A DNA stretch of 64,000 nt from Lewinellaceae bacterium. GTDB taxonomy: Bacteria; Bacteroidota; Bacteroidia; Chitinophagales; Saprospiraceae. Below the pieces are notes generated by a model. The model saw nothing but the letters and a program-made list of their open reading frames with translations, was not told the origin of the DNA and made no database searches. This document shows positions 15,754 through 22,930 of this stretch, one piece after another. Location: contig JACJYR010000001.1 in the NCBI GenBank assembly GCA_020636005.1, positions 124,001 to 188,000 on the forward strand, given 5' to 3'. The first letter of the stretch is position 1, and every line of letters starts with the position of its first letter. The translations under genes were made by a program, and so were the position numbers.

Positions 15754-16080
15754 GTACGGTTCCCAATGTTTTTTTACATCCGGCTCCATGTGTTGCCGCT
15801 GTAGGGCTTGCAAGAATTTGGAGAGGCAGGCCACGCTGGTCTTGATGGTAATCTCAGCGTACCATTGGAGGCGAAGCTTTTGCTGAAAAAGGCCAATGGT
15901 AAGCTCCCTGACGGAGTGTTTGCTGCGCATATCGATAGTTTTCTCCAGGATAAAAACGAGCACGGCTTAACTGCTTCCAATCGTTTTTCCGCTATTTTTG
16001 CCAAACCCTGTATCTGAATAGCGCAATGCTGTAGGACAGGCCTTATATATCAATGGTTTGACAAAAATCCGTAAATAAAA
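15754..16080. other. Gap without a supported gene
   Basis: Short open frames exist on both strands (for example a minus-strand stretch over about 15770-15963 encoding LTIGLFQQKLRLQWYAEIT) but none has a start, family match or codon pattern that I trust. It may hold a remnant of a lost gene. The last 60 bases are AT-rich and probably carry the promoter of the serine hydrolase. Confidence 0.4.
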
Positions 16081-17193
16081 ATGACAAATACGAGACGAAA
16101 TATTGGAATAAATGGATTTGCACTTTTAATGATTATTGCCTCAATATTATTGACTTCCTGTCAATTGGGCCGTTTTGTTTTTTACAACTTCGCAGACATA
16201 AAAGATTATAAAAAATTCCAGTCAAGACCATTGACATCCGACACTTCGCCTTTCATTTTTCAAACAACAAATTCAGGTAAATTTCCAAAAGAATTGAACG
16301 GTGTGCCGTTTGACAAATACCTTGAGGATAACAAAACAGTTGCCTTTTTAATTATCCGAAACGATACCATCCAATATGAGAAATATTTCAAAGGATATGA
16401 CAAGCAAAGTATTGTCCCTTCATTCTCCATGGCAAAATCTGTAACATCAATTTTAATTGGTTGTGCCATTGACGAAGGTTTGATCAAATCAGTTGACGAG
16501 CCAATTACCAACTATGTTCCTGAATTGATAAAAAACGGTTTTGATAAAGTAACTATCAAGCATCTTTTACAAATGACATCCGGGATTAAGTTTAACGAAA
16601 GCTATGTAAATCCCTTTGGAGATGCGGCTTCGTTTTATTACGGCCTTAACCTTAGAAAAGAAATTGGAAAGATGAAATTAAAATCTGAACCTGGTAAACA
16701 GTTTGAATATGCAAGTGGTAATACCCAATTATTGGGTTTGGTTTTAGAACGTTCATTAAAGAGAAAAACAATTACCTCGTACTTACAAGAAAAAATATGG
16801 ACCCCGCTTGGCATGGAGTATGACGCATCCTGGAGTATTGACAGAAAAAAGAATGGTTTAGAAAAAACTTTTTGTTGTTTAAATGCAAGGGCCAGAGACT
16901 TTGCCAAAATAGGGCGGCTATATAAAAATAAAGGCAACTGGAACGGGAAACAAATTGTGTCCCAGCAATGGGTTGAAGAATCCACTAAATCGGACACAAC
17001 AGACGGAAGCGTTAATTTCTATCAATATCAATGGTGGTTACCCACACCCAATAAAGACTTTATGGCGGAAGGTATTTTAGGACAATTTGTTTATGTAAAC
17101 CCTTCAAAAGATTTAATCATCGTAAGGCTTGGAAAGAAGGAAGGAGAGGCGGACTGGTGGTCAATTTTCACCTCGTTGGCAAAAGCATATTGA
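16081..17193 (+). CDS. Serine hydrolase lipoprotein (beta-lactamase/class C-like fold)
   Basis: This 370-residue protein begins with a lipoprotein signal (IIASILLTSC lipobox, Cys about residue 28), so it is probably anchored in a periplasmic or outer membrane leaflet. The catalytic SxxK motif is SMAK (in PSFSMAKSVTSILIG) and the YxN-like motif is YASGN. These place it with class C beta-lactamase-like hydrolases, which include esterases, D-aminopeptidases and carboxypeptidases; antibiotic hydrolysis is not implied. The gene is far more AT-rich than its neighbours, which suggests transfer. Confidence 0.85.
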   Translation: MTNTRRNIGINGFALLMIIASILLTSCQLGRFVFYNFADIKDYKKFQSRPLTSDTSPFIFQTTNSGKFPKELNGVPFDKYLEDNKTVAFLIIRNDTIQYEKYFKGYDKQSIVPSFSMAKSVTSILIGCAIDEGLIKSVDEPITNYVPELIKNGFDKVTIKHLLQMTSGIKFNESYVNPFGDAASFYYGLNLRKEIGKMKLKSEPGKQFEYASGNTQLLGLVLERSLKRKTITSYLQEKIWTPLGMEYDASWSIDRKKNGLEKTFCCLNARARDFAKIGRLYKNKGNWNGKQIVSQQWVEESTKSDTTDGSVNFYQYQWWLPTPNKDFMAEGILGQFVYVNPSKDLIIVRLGKKEGEADWWSIFTSLAKAY

Positions 17194-17306
17194 AAATGAT
17201 AAAAACCAATTGAAAATGATAAAAACCATTGGCTATAATGGCCACTTTGCAAATACAGGAGCCGGCACACCCGTTCATCCCAGCGAATCGGAAGGCAACA
17301 TTTGTG

Positions 17307-17981
17307 CTACTCCCCCATCCGGAAATCCTTCACACTCTTTTCCGAAAAACTCATATCCTCAAAGATGGACTGGTTGCCTTGCCCGGCGGGCGACTGGCTG
17401 CCGATGCCGAGCTTCAGCTTAGCTGGATATTCATTTTTAAACACCCGCACCAGTTGCCATTGACGCCCGTTGGTGGAGTAGTAAAAGCCAACGACCCTGG
17501 TGTCGGACGATATTTTCAGGAAAACAGAAGGACTGTTCACAACGTCGTGGTTGTTGTCGTCGGAAAAACCGTTGGTCTTAACGGTGACAATGCGCTTGTT
17601 CATGCGCTCATCGGCCTCGAAGGCGAACTTCAGCCACTCCTTGTCGCTCACATACAGGAAGGCCATGCCAGCGTCGTACTTCACGGTGTGCACGGGGGTG
17701 GTTTTCACGGTGAACGTGAAGGGGCGGGTATTGTCCACCGTGCGCAGGAGCAGGGGGGCGTTGGCCTTCTCGTAGGGCGGCGAGCCAGGCTCGATGAAAT
17801 AATCCGTTTCCGCCCCGGCGCTGAGATGGATGTCGCCGTTGGCGGCAACGGTCATCTGCGCCCTGGCCCCATGGAGGCTTTCGGTAAAGGTCCAGGCGAC
17901 AGGCTCGGCAGGCGCTTGTATTTTGTGCGAACAGCCTAGGGCCGCCAGGCTTGCAAGTAGGAGATAAATTGTGTTTTTCAT
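17307..17981 (-). CDS. DUF1349-type lipoprotein (concanavalin-like fold)
   Basis: The 224-residue protein has a lipoprotein signal MKNTIYLLLASLAALGCSHK with the lipidated Cys at about residue 17. A DUF1349-like lectin/glucanase-fold domain follows (FIEPGSPPYEKANAPLLLRTV, YDAGMAFLYVSDKEWLKFAFE, VGFYYSTNGRQWQLVR). The family often binds or accompanies carbohydrate-active proteins, but the substrate is unknown. The start was moved from an upstream in-frame codon to ATG 17981, which gives the clean signal peptide. Confidence 0.8.
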   Translation of the reverse strand: MKNTIYLLLASLAALGCSHKIQAPAEPVAWTFTESLHGARAQMTVAANGDIHLSAGAETDYFIEPGSPPYEKANAPLLLRTVDNTRPFTFTVKTTPVHTVKYDAGMAFLYVSDKEWLKFAFEADERMNKRIVTVKTNGFSDDNNHDVVNSPSVFLKISSDTRVVGFYYSTNGRQWQLVRVFKNEYPAKLKLGIGSQSPAGQGNQSIFEDMSFSEKSVKDFRMGE

Positions 17982-18055
17982 AGAATCGGGATAAACAGTT
18001 GAGAAGCCCAAAAGTCGCCAATTTCAATCTTTTTCCAACATTGTTTATTTTCACC

Positions 18056-18136
18056 TGCCTGGCGGAGGGTCTTCCCATTGAAAACGACACCGCTCCTGCC
18101 GGTTCCGATGTAAAACCGGGATAAATCTTGCAACCA
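18056..18136. repeat. Dispersed repeat B, copy 1
   Basis: A stretch of about 80 bp (from GGGTCTTCCCATTGAAAACG to AAATCTTGCAACC) recurs at 23577-23662 with few differences. Fragments of it (TTCAATGGGAAGACCC) recur near 24330. It marks the left edge of the defence island and contains no gene. Confidence 0.65.
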
Positions 18137-18286
18137 GCACTTCCAATCCTTTCCATCAATGCCAGGACTACTTAGCCGGCAGTTCAGCTATTGCTATTAA
18201 TGCCTGTGAAAATTGCTGCCCTGTTGTTTGCTCGCAGAAGTGCCGGTTGCTACCGCCGAAAATAAGTTTTTTATAAACGCTACCGG

Positions 18287-18440
18287 GCGTCCCAGCGGGA
18301 CGGAATCTTTGTAGCTTGCCATGAACCGAGGTCTTTCGTTCCGTAGGAACGATATGTCGTTGATTCTCAGATACCGTTCCGATGGAACGGAGACCATTGA
18401 TGCATACAAATCCTACAAAGATTCCGTCCCGATGGGACGG
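18287..18440. repeat. Nested REP-like palindromes, family 1
   Basis: Four GC-rich palindromes lie in nested order: CGTCCCAGCGGGACG (18288), CGTTCCGTAGGAACG (18337), CCGTTCCGATGGAACGG (18374) and CCGTCCCGATGGGACGG (18424). The first and last pair also in their flanks (GGAATCTTTGTAG / CTACAAAGATTCC), and the middle two pair the same way, so the whole unit folds twice. This is BIME-like architecture. A decayed relative is at 51780-51875. Confidence 0.75.
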
Positions 18441-18454
18441 TGATTATTAATAAC

Positions 18455-18658
18455 TTATTTACGGCAGTACAAACCGGCAAAAGCGGTGTCGTTTTTCAAT
18501 TGACAGACCCAGTGCCAGCGGGGGATTTGGCTGAAACTCTCCCGCTCACAGGCCATGCCCTCCGGCGAGATGTCCTTGCCGTTCACATACGCCCAGCCCT
18601 GCGCTTGCAGCCTCCCGATGGCGGATTGCTCGATGAGGGATTCGGTGATGGGTTTCAA
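18455..18658 (-). pseudogene. hsdR 5'-end fragment, copy 1 (downstream of darG)
   Basis: On the minus strand the sequence reads KPITESLIEQSAIGRLQAQG, then WAYVNGKDISPEG and ERESFSQI. This matches the start of type I restriction HsdR subunits (ITESHIE..A...L..LGW....G.DI.P.G....R). The ATG is mutated to TTG. Homology ends after about 45 residues and the frame stops at 18455. It begins 37 bp after the darG stop codon, with the same spacing and flanking bases as copy 2 after the DUF4276 gene. Confidence 0.7.
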
Positions 18659-18695
18659 TGAATGGGTATTGCGGGCAAATCAAAGGACGTTCCTA

Positions 18696-19748
18696 TCAAT
18701 TGATGGCAACCTGGTAATTATTCAAATAATCATACGCTGATTTTATAAAATCCTTTTTGAACAGTTCTCTTTTGCGCATGTTCCAGGCGGCTATGGCCTC
18801 TATGACCTGCTCCAACGAGTAATTCGGATATTCGGCCAATATATAATCCACGGATGCAAGTATTTCAAGCGAAAGCTCAGAGGTATATCCCGACAAAAAC
18901 TGAATCAATTCCCTGACACGTTGGGCATCTGCCGGTTCCATTTTGTGATGCACGAAATCGTTGACCTCCTCCCATTTATCGTAATTTAGTTGCAGCGGCT
19001 CGAAGGGCTTGGCCTGACCTTGTTCCAGGCCAGTCAGATAAGTGCCGTTCATGTCATACAACACTTTTTCAACCCCGATGGCATAAGGGCCATAATAATG
19101 CGGCTTGAATTGAAGGTTCAGGCGCTGACCTTTGCGCTGTAGGAAATAAGCCAGCTTATTGGCGGCAAAAAGGCTGCTGTAATCCCCCCTGCTTTCGAAG
19201 GCAAAAAGGGCATATAGCAAAGCCGCCCGTGCAGGCGTCAATTTCGATACTTTCTTTGTTTCCTGTTGTTGCAGCAGCGTCTTGATGGCTGCATTCGGTT
19301 CGTACACCATCACTTCGACTTTCAAATCACCCAACGCAGCTTGAATCATGGGCTTCACCTTTGCCCAATCCAAGCCGCCATTGCCGCTGCCGAGCGGCGG
19401 GATGGCCACACTCTTGATGTTTTCCTTGACCAACAAATCCCTCAGCGCATCCAATCCCTGCTCAATGTATTCGTACTTGGACGGATTGCGCCAATGCACT
19501 TTTGTGGGAAAATTGATGAGGAACTTCCGCCCGCTGTGCAGGTTGCTGTCCCACATGGCGAACAGCTTGCCCGGTGCCAGTTCGCCCCGCTTGCAGGCAG
19601 CCATGTATGCCTTGTTGTTGTTCGGGAAGGCCTCCTTGAACTGCAAGGCAATGCCCTTGCCCATCACCCCGACGGTGTTCACGGTATTCACCAAAGCCTC
19701 CGCTTCGGATTGTAACAAGTCGCCTGTTTTGAAAATAATCATGCTCAA
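18696..19748 (-). CDS. darG: DarG-like antitoxin: macro domain DNA ADP-ribosylglycohydrolase
   Basis: This 350-residue protein has an N-terminal macro domain (about 1-155). ADP-ribose-binding motifs are visible: ALVNTVNTVGVMGKGIALQF and IPPLGSGNGGLDW. The C-terminal half (about 165-350; LTPARAALLYALFAFES, LQFKPHYYGPYAIGVEKVLYDMNG) matches the extra domain of DarG that binds and blocks DarT. DarG removes ADP-ribose from DNA bases, undoing the toxin. It follows darT by 22 bp on the same strand, and the two form a toxin-antitoxin and anti-phage module. Confidence 0.93.
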   Translation of the reverse strand: MSMIIFKTGDLLQSEAEALVNTVNTVGVMGKGIALQFKEAFPNNNKAYMAACKRGELAPGKLFAMWDSNLHSGRKFLINFPTKVHWRNPSKYEYIEQGLDALRDLLVKENIKSVAIPPLGSGNGGLDWAKVKPMIQAALGDLKVEVMVYEPNAAIKTLLQQQETKKVSKLTPARAALLYALFAFESRGDYSSLFAANKLAYFLQRKGQRLNLQFKPHYYGPYAIGVEKVLYDMNGTYLTGLEQGQAKPFEPLQLNYDKWEEVNDFVHHKMEPADAQRVRELIQFLSGYTSELSLEILASVDYILAEYPNYSLEQVIEAIAAWNMRKRELFKKDFIKSAYDYLNNYQVAIN

Positions 19749-19770
19749 AAAAAGTAAAGCGGTTGGACAT

Positions 19771-20388
19771 TCACCGCAATATTAGTGTTATTTTTTCGGC
19801 CAATAGCCCATTCACGTAGTCGGCGGCGGCTTGATTGTAAACGTTCAACGATTCAATATGGGCGATGGGTACGTGCTGGTAAACCAAAAATTCTGCCTGA
19901 TAGCGCCGTGCCCGGTCAAAATCGCCATCGCTCTTGCTGAAATTGCTGCCCTGGATAGCAGCCCAATCCAATTGCCCCAAATCTTCCAAATCATTGAAAT
20001 GGTTCGTCACCGCATCATTCCCTTGCCCGTCCGTGAAAAACCAATTGCCGAGCGCCGCCAAGGACGCAATCAGGCAGCGGATGACCAATATCTCCTGCCG
20101 GCCTCGCTTCGGCACCAACGGTGCCCTAAAACCCCTAATAATATTGTAGAGCATCATGGACTTGGGCGTGAAGTAAAAAGGCACGTAGTCGCCAATATTC
20201 CCGTAACCTTCCAGTTTGACGGGTGCTGTGCCCCTGACATCAATGATTTCAGGATTGCCGATTTGCAGGTATTCCGCACTGGCGTCCGGGTGGTTTTTGG
20301 CGACAATGCCCATTTCCAGAATATGGGGCAGGTTCTGGATATGCGTGATGCGGTAGCAGTATTTTTTATCTTGATTGATTAGGCTCAT
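19771..20388 (-). CDS. darT: DarT-like toxin: DNA ADP-ribosyltransferase (DUF4433)
   Basis: This 205-residue protein matches DarT throughout: N-terminal YRITHIQNLPHILEMGI, the NAD-binding segment VPFYFTPKSMMLYNIIRG, and the catalytic Glu in RRYQAEFLVYQHVPI. DarT attaches ADP-ribose to bases in single-stranded DNA, halting replication, and acts as an abortive-infection effector. darG lies immediately downstream. The ATG overlaps the stop codon (ATGA) of a 49-codon frame that is a relic of hsdR. A -7 promoter element lies about 30 bases upstream inside that relic. Confidence 0.93.
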   Translation of the reverse strand: MSLINQDKKYCYRITHIQNLPHILEMGIVAKNHPDASAEYLQIGNPEIIDVRGTAPVKLEGYGNIGDYVPFYFTPKSMMLYNIIRGFRAPLVPKRGRQEILVIRCLIASLAALGNWFFTDGQGNDAVTNHFNDLEDLGQLDWAAIQGSNFSKSDGDFDRARRYQAEFLVYQHVPIAHIESLNVYNQAAADYVNGLLAEKITLILR

Positions 20389-20534
20389 CGCTGTTTTGTC
20401 ACCCTCATTGGTTCAATAGCAAAGGTAGTGAAATTGCCCTGACCACCATCCTTGCCGTTCAGGTATGCCCAGCCCTGCGCTTGCAGGGTCTCGATGGCGG
20501 ATTGCTCGATGTGCGATTCGGTGATGGGTTTCAT
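20385..20534 (-). pseudogene. hsdR 5'-end fragment, copy 2, as a 49-codon chimera upstream of darT
   Basis: From ATG 20534 the frame encodes MKPITESHIEQSAIETLQAQ then GWAYLNGKDG, the best preserved of the three HsdR starts, joined to unrelated residues (GNFTTFAIEPMRVTKQR). It stops in the TGA that overlaps the darT ATG. It begins 37 bp after the DUF4276 stop. Residue pattern and repetition support an HsdR origin; whether the chimera is translated is unknown. Confidence 0.65.
20420..20427 (-). promoter_or_regulatory. -7 promoter element for darTG
   Basis: On the minus strand TACCTTTG fits TAnnTTTG and lies about 32 bases before the darT ATG. It is inside the chimeric hsdR relic, so darTG can probably be transcribed without the relic being translated. 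Confidence 0.5.
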
Positions 20535-20571
20535 GTGATGAATGGGCGTTTGGTATCAAAAAAAATATCCC

Positions 20572-21282
20572 CTACTGTTCCGGTGGTACTGACAGTGCTT
20601 CCAGCGAAGTAACCCAAGCATCAAAATGTGGATTTCGCTCACGCATCTTATCTATACCAATTTCTACGGCAATAATCGGCCCCCAGGTGGACTTTGAATC
20701 TTCGTATTCCGGGTAGTATTTGATAATTCGTTTGGAAGGGGCACTGTGCTGTCCTTGATTGACCTCTTCTGGTTCTAAATCACCAATATCATTGTTTAAT
20801 TGAGCCAACCTGTTTGGGGGGTGCAATCCCTTAAATGCTTCATTGATGATAGAAGTATCCGTCAATAAAAGCGCCTCATATTCATGCAATTGTATGTAAG
20901 GGATAAAACGGTGGTGAGCGGGAAATTCTTCCCTTAATTTCTCCTCTAAAAAAGTGGCCTTCCCGAGGCCATCGCCTTGGGCATTAAAGCCTTCGACCCA
21001 TGCTGGCTTTTGCTCATACGGGAATGCATAAAGGTCAACCATCGTTGTCACATAGCAATCAGGTTGGTTGGCAGATTCCAGTAACCAAAGCCTGATATCT
21101 TTCAGCAGGTGGTCCACTTTGTCAAGACCGCCTCTGAACACTTTGTTTTTGCGCCTGTCTCTACGGGTCGTCACGCTGTGGGCATCCACATAAACGCCTT
21201 TAGCGGCAAGGTATGGCTTCAATACATCGTCCACGAAATTCTTCTCCGTGGGACCTTCGGTGATGATATGCACGCTTGCCAT
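20572..21282 (-). CDS. DUF4276 protein, Toprim-like effector partner of an AAA ATPase
   Basis: This 236-residue protein matches DUF4276: ITEGPTEKNFV at the N-terminus supplies the first acidic residue, TMVDLYAFP the next, followed by the family's IPYIQLHEYEALLL segment. These positions resemble the metal-binding residues of Toprim nucleases, as in OLD-type systems. The AAA ATPase gene ends only 6 bp upstream, so the pair is co-translated and probably a two-component anti-phage system analogous to AriA-AriB (PARIS) or OLD/Gabija arrangements. Nuclease activity is inference. Confidence 0.82.
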   Translation of the reverse strand: MASVHIITEGPTEKNFVDDVLKPYLAAKGVYVDAHSVTTRRDRRKNKVFRGGLDKVDHLLKDIRLWLLESANQPDCYVTTMVDLYAFPYEQKPAWVEGFNAQGDGLGKATFLEEKLREEFPAHHRFIPYIQLHEYEALLLTDTSIINEAFKGLHPPNRLAQLNNDIGDLEPEEVNQGQHSAPSKRIIKYYPEYEDSKSTWGPIIAVEIGIDKMRERNPHFDAWVTSLEALSVPPEQ

Positions 21283-21288
21283 AGTTGA

Positions 21289-22395
21289 TTAGGGTTGACC
21301 GCCAATGACGTTTTTTTCCCAAAGCTCGCTCAGGGAATACTCCTCCAACCAATGCTCCAATTCGGTGCTCGAAAGGTGCTTGAATTCCGATACCCTGCCA
21401 TTTCGTTCCACCACCACAACATCCTCCGGTTCAAACATATCCACCAAAGCCGGGGACTGCGTGGAAATAAACAATTGGCAATGCCTCGATGCGGTTTTAA
21501 TCATACCAGCCAGCGACTCGATAGCCGAGGGGTGCAGCCCCAATTCAGGCTCGTCAATGAACATAACCGCAGGGAGCGATTGATAGGGTTGGCTCAATAA
21601 TGCAACCAGGGCGATATAACGCAGCATACCATCCGATGCCAAAGAGGCATCGAACACTTTGGGCGACCCTTTTTCTTTCCAACGGAGTTGCACATAACCC
21701 CTTTCCGGCTCCAATACGAAATCCTCAAAATAGGGCAGTATCATCCGCAAATGCTGGACAATCCGCTTGTATTCAATCGGGTGTTCCCGGTAAAGGCGGT
21801 AGAGGAAACTGCCGAGATTGTTCCCATTTTCTTTCAACCATTTGCCGTCATTGACCAACCACCTGTTGCGGATAGGCGCCTTGGGCGAGGTGTTGTGAAA
21901 CTGGTAAACGATGATTTTTTGAAGCAAGTTAAAAACCGTGCGAACCGTACTGTTCTCACTCTGCCGCTCAAACAACCTTGACTCTTTGTGTCCAGCGCCC
22001 ATCGAAATCCAGTTTGGATTCAATGTGTCAATATCATTTCTGGAAAAACGAACTTTTTCATCCGCAAAAAAGAGTATATCCCCTGCACCATGCACCAACC
22101 TTGCAGCATATTCGTTCAGGCCGGATTCCGTTTCCAGCACCAAACTCCAGTCAATTTCACGGGTCACCTCCGGCCCATCGAACAGCAAGGCCGAACCATA
22201 ACCAGCATCGGCAATGAAGTTCTGAAACTGGTCAACCGACGTCACACACCAGGACAACATGCGGAAAAAGCCAATGAAATTGGACTTTCCCGCCCCATTG
22301 GCCCCAATGAGGATATTGATTTGCGAAGGCTGGAAAGCTTCCAGGCTTTCAATGCTCTTGAAGCCTTTTATGGTGAGTTCTTTTATGCTGACCAT
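21289..22395 (-). CDS. OLD/ABC-type AAA ATPase of a two-gene defence module
   Basis: The 368-residue protein has an N-terminal SMC/ABC-like P-loop (LTIKGFKSIESL, then GANGAGKSNFIGFF), a long variable middle, and a C-terminal Walker B with D-loop (VMFIDEPELGLHPSAIESL) and switch region (LFISTQSPALVDMF). That is the AAA_15/AAA_21 architecture of phage-defence ATPases. It sits 6 bp before the DUF4276 gene. A -7 element TAAATTTG lies 37 bases upstream of the ATG. Relics of hsdR lie on both outer sides of the pair. Likely role: sensing a phage product and releasing or activating the DUF4276 partner (inference). Confidence 0.85.
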   Translation of the reverse strand: MVSIKELTIKGFKSIESLEAFQPSQINILIGANGAGKSNFIGFFRMLSWCVTSVDQFQNFIADAGYGSALLFDGPEVTREIDWSLVLETESGLNEYAARLVHGAGDILFFADEKVRFSRNDIDTLNPNWISMGAGHKESRLFERQSENSTVRTVFNLLQKIIVYQFHNTSPKAPIRNRWLVNDGKWLKENGNNLGSFLYRLYREHPIEYKRIVQHLRMILPYFEDFVLEPERGYVQLRWKEKGSPKVFDASLASDGMLRYIALVALLSQPYQSLPAVMFIDEPELGLHPSAIESLAGMIKTASRHCQLFISTQSPALVDMFEPEDVVVVERNGRVSEFKHLSSTELEHWLEEYSLSELWEKNVIGGQP

Positions 22396-22431
22396 GTTTA
22401 TTTTATTCTTTTTGGAAACTTTTTCAATTCA

Positions 22432-22439
22432 CAAATTTA
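22432..22439 (-). promoter_or_regulatory. -7 promoter element for the AAA-DUF4276 module
   Basis: TAAATTTG on the minus strand matches TAnnTTTG, about 37 bases before the ATPase start codon and just after the hsdR relic ends. Confidence 0.5.
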
Positions 22440-22457
22440 GGTAAATCTTCTTAGGTT

Positions 22458-22668
22458 TTATCCTTGTTGCTGCCAGCTTGCAATGCCATCCGGCGAAACA
22501 CCCTTGCCGTTCGCATACGCCCAGCCCTGCGCTTGCAGGGTCTCGATGGCGGATGGGTTTACGGAAGCCGCAAAGGTGTCGGCCACCTGGTCGTCCAAAT
22601 CATTGCGGTCGGTGGTGACGACGAAGGTGGGGTTATAGATGGCTGGGGTGGTAAATGGTAACCCGCCC
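22458..22668 (-). pseudogene. hsdR rearranged fragment, copy 3: motor segment joined to the 5' end
   Basis: One open minus-strand frame reads a piece of the HsdR helicase motor (PAIYNPTFVVTTDRNDLDDQ, then VADTFAAS). It runs directly into the HsdR start region (SAIETLQAQGWAYANGKGVS) and stops at 22458. The order is reversed with respect to a real hsdR, where the start precedes the motor, so this is a deletion/duplication join. The first residues of the start region (about 24 bases) are missing at the junction. Confidence 0.7.
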
Positions 22669-22860
22669 TACTTGACCATTGAAAAACAGGATGTTCGACA
22701 CGAGCTTTGCTCCTTGGCGGTTTTGGGTTGCGGCCTCTGGCCGCTGTAAGCTGTATTGTGTAGCTTTTTTACGGCGGCCAGCGGCCGCAACCTTTGCCCG
22801 TATGCAAGCACAGCTTGCAACGAGCAGTGCCGTTTTTCATTGAACAGGTGGTGCGACAGC
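22656..22860. repeat. Nested hairpin repeat A, copy 1
   Basis: An approximately 200-bp unit with an inner hairpin (GGTTGCGGCC... pairing with ...GGCCGCAACC around GTAAGCT/AGCTT) and outer arms (GGCACTGCTCG-like and CGAGCAGTGCC). Other copies are at 24099-24306 (about 95% alike) and 26149-26340. Copies 1 and 2 extend together into the hsdR motor fragment, so a block of about 300 bp was duplicated. Confidence 0.75.
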
Positions 22861-22930
22861 GGCGTGTTGGTTTCAATGTCAAAGTTTTGTGGCCAAAGCA
22901 GGACGCTTCGTAAGCAACTGCCCCGCCGCG

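Noticed and set aside
15388..15963. 191-codon minus-strand frame
   Set aside because: Most of it is antisense to the 15.36-kb gene; the remaining part shows no family match, although a gene remnant near 15770-15960 cannot be excluded.
16081..17193. True beta-lactamase (antibiotic resistance gene)
   Set aside because: SxxK and a YxN-like motif are shared by many esterases and peptidases; nothing here singles out antibiotic hydrolysis.
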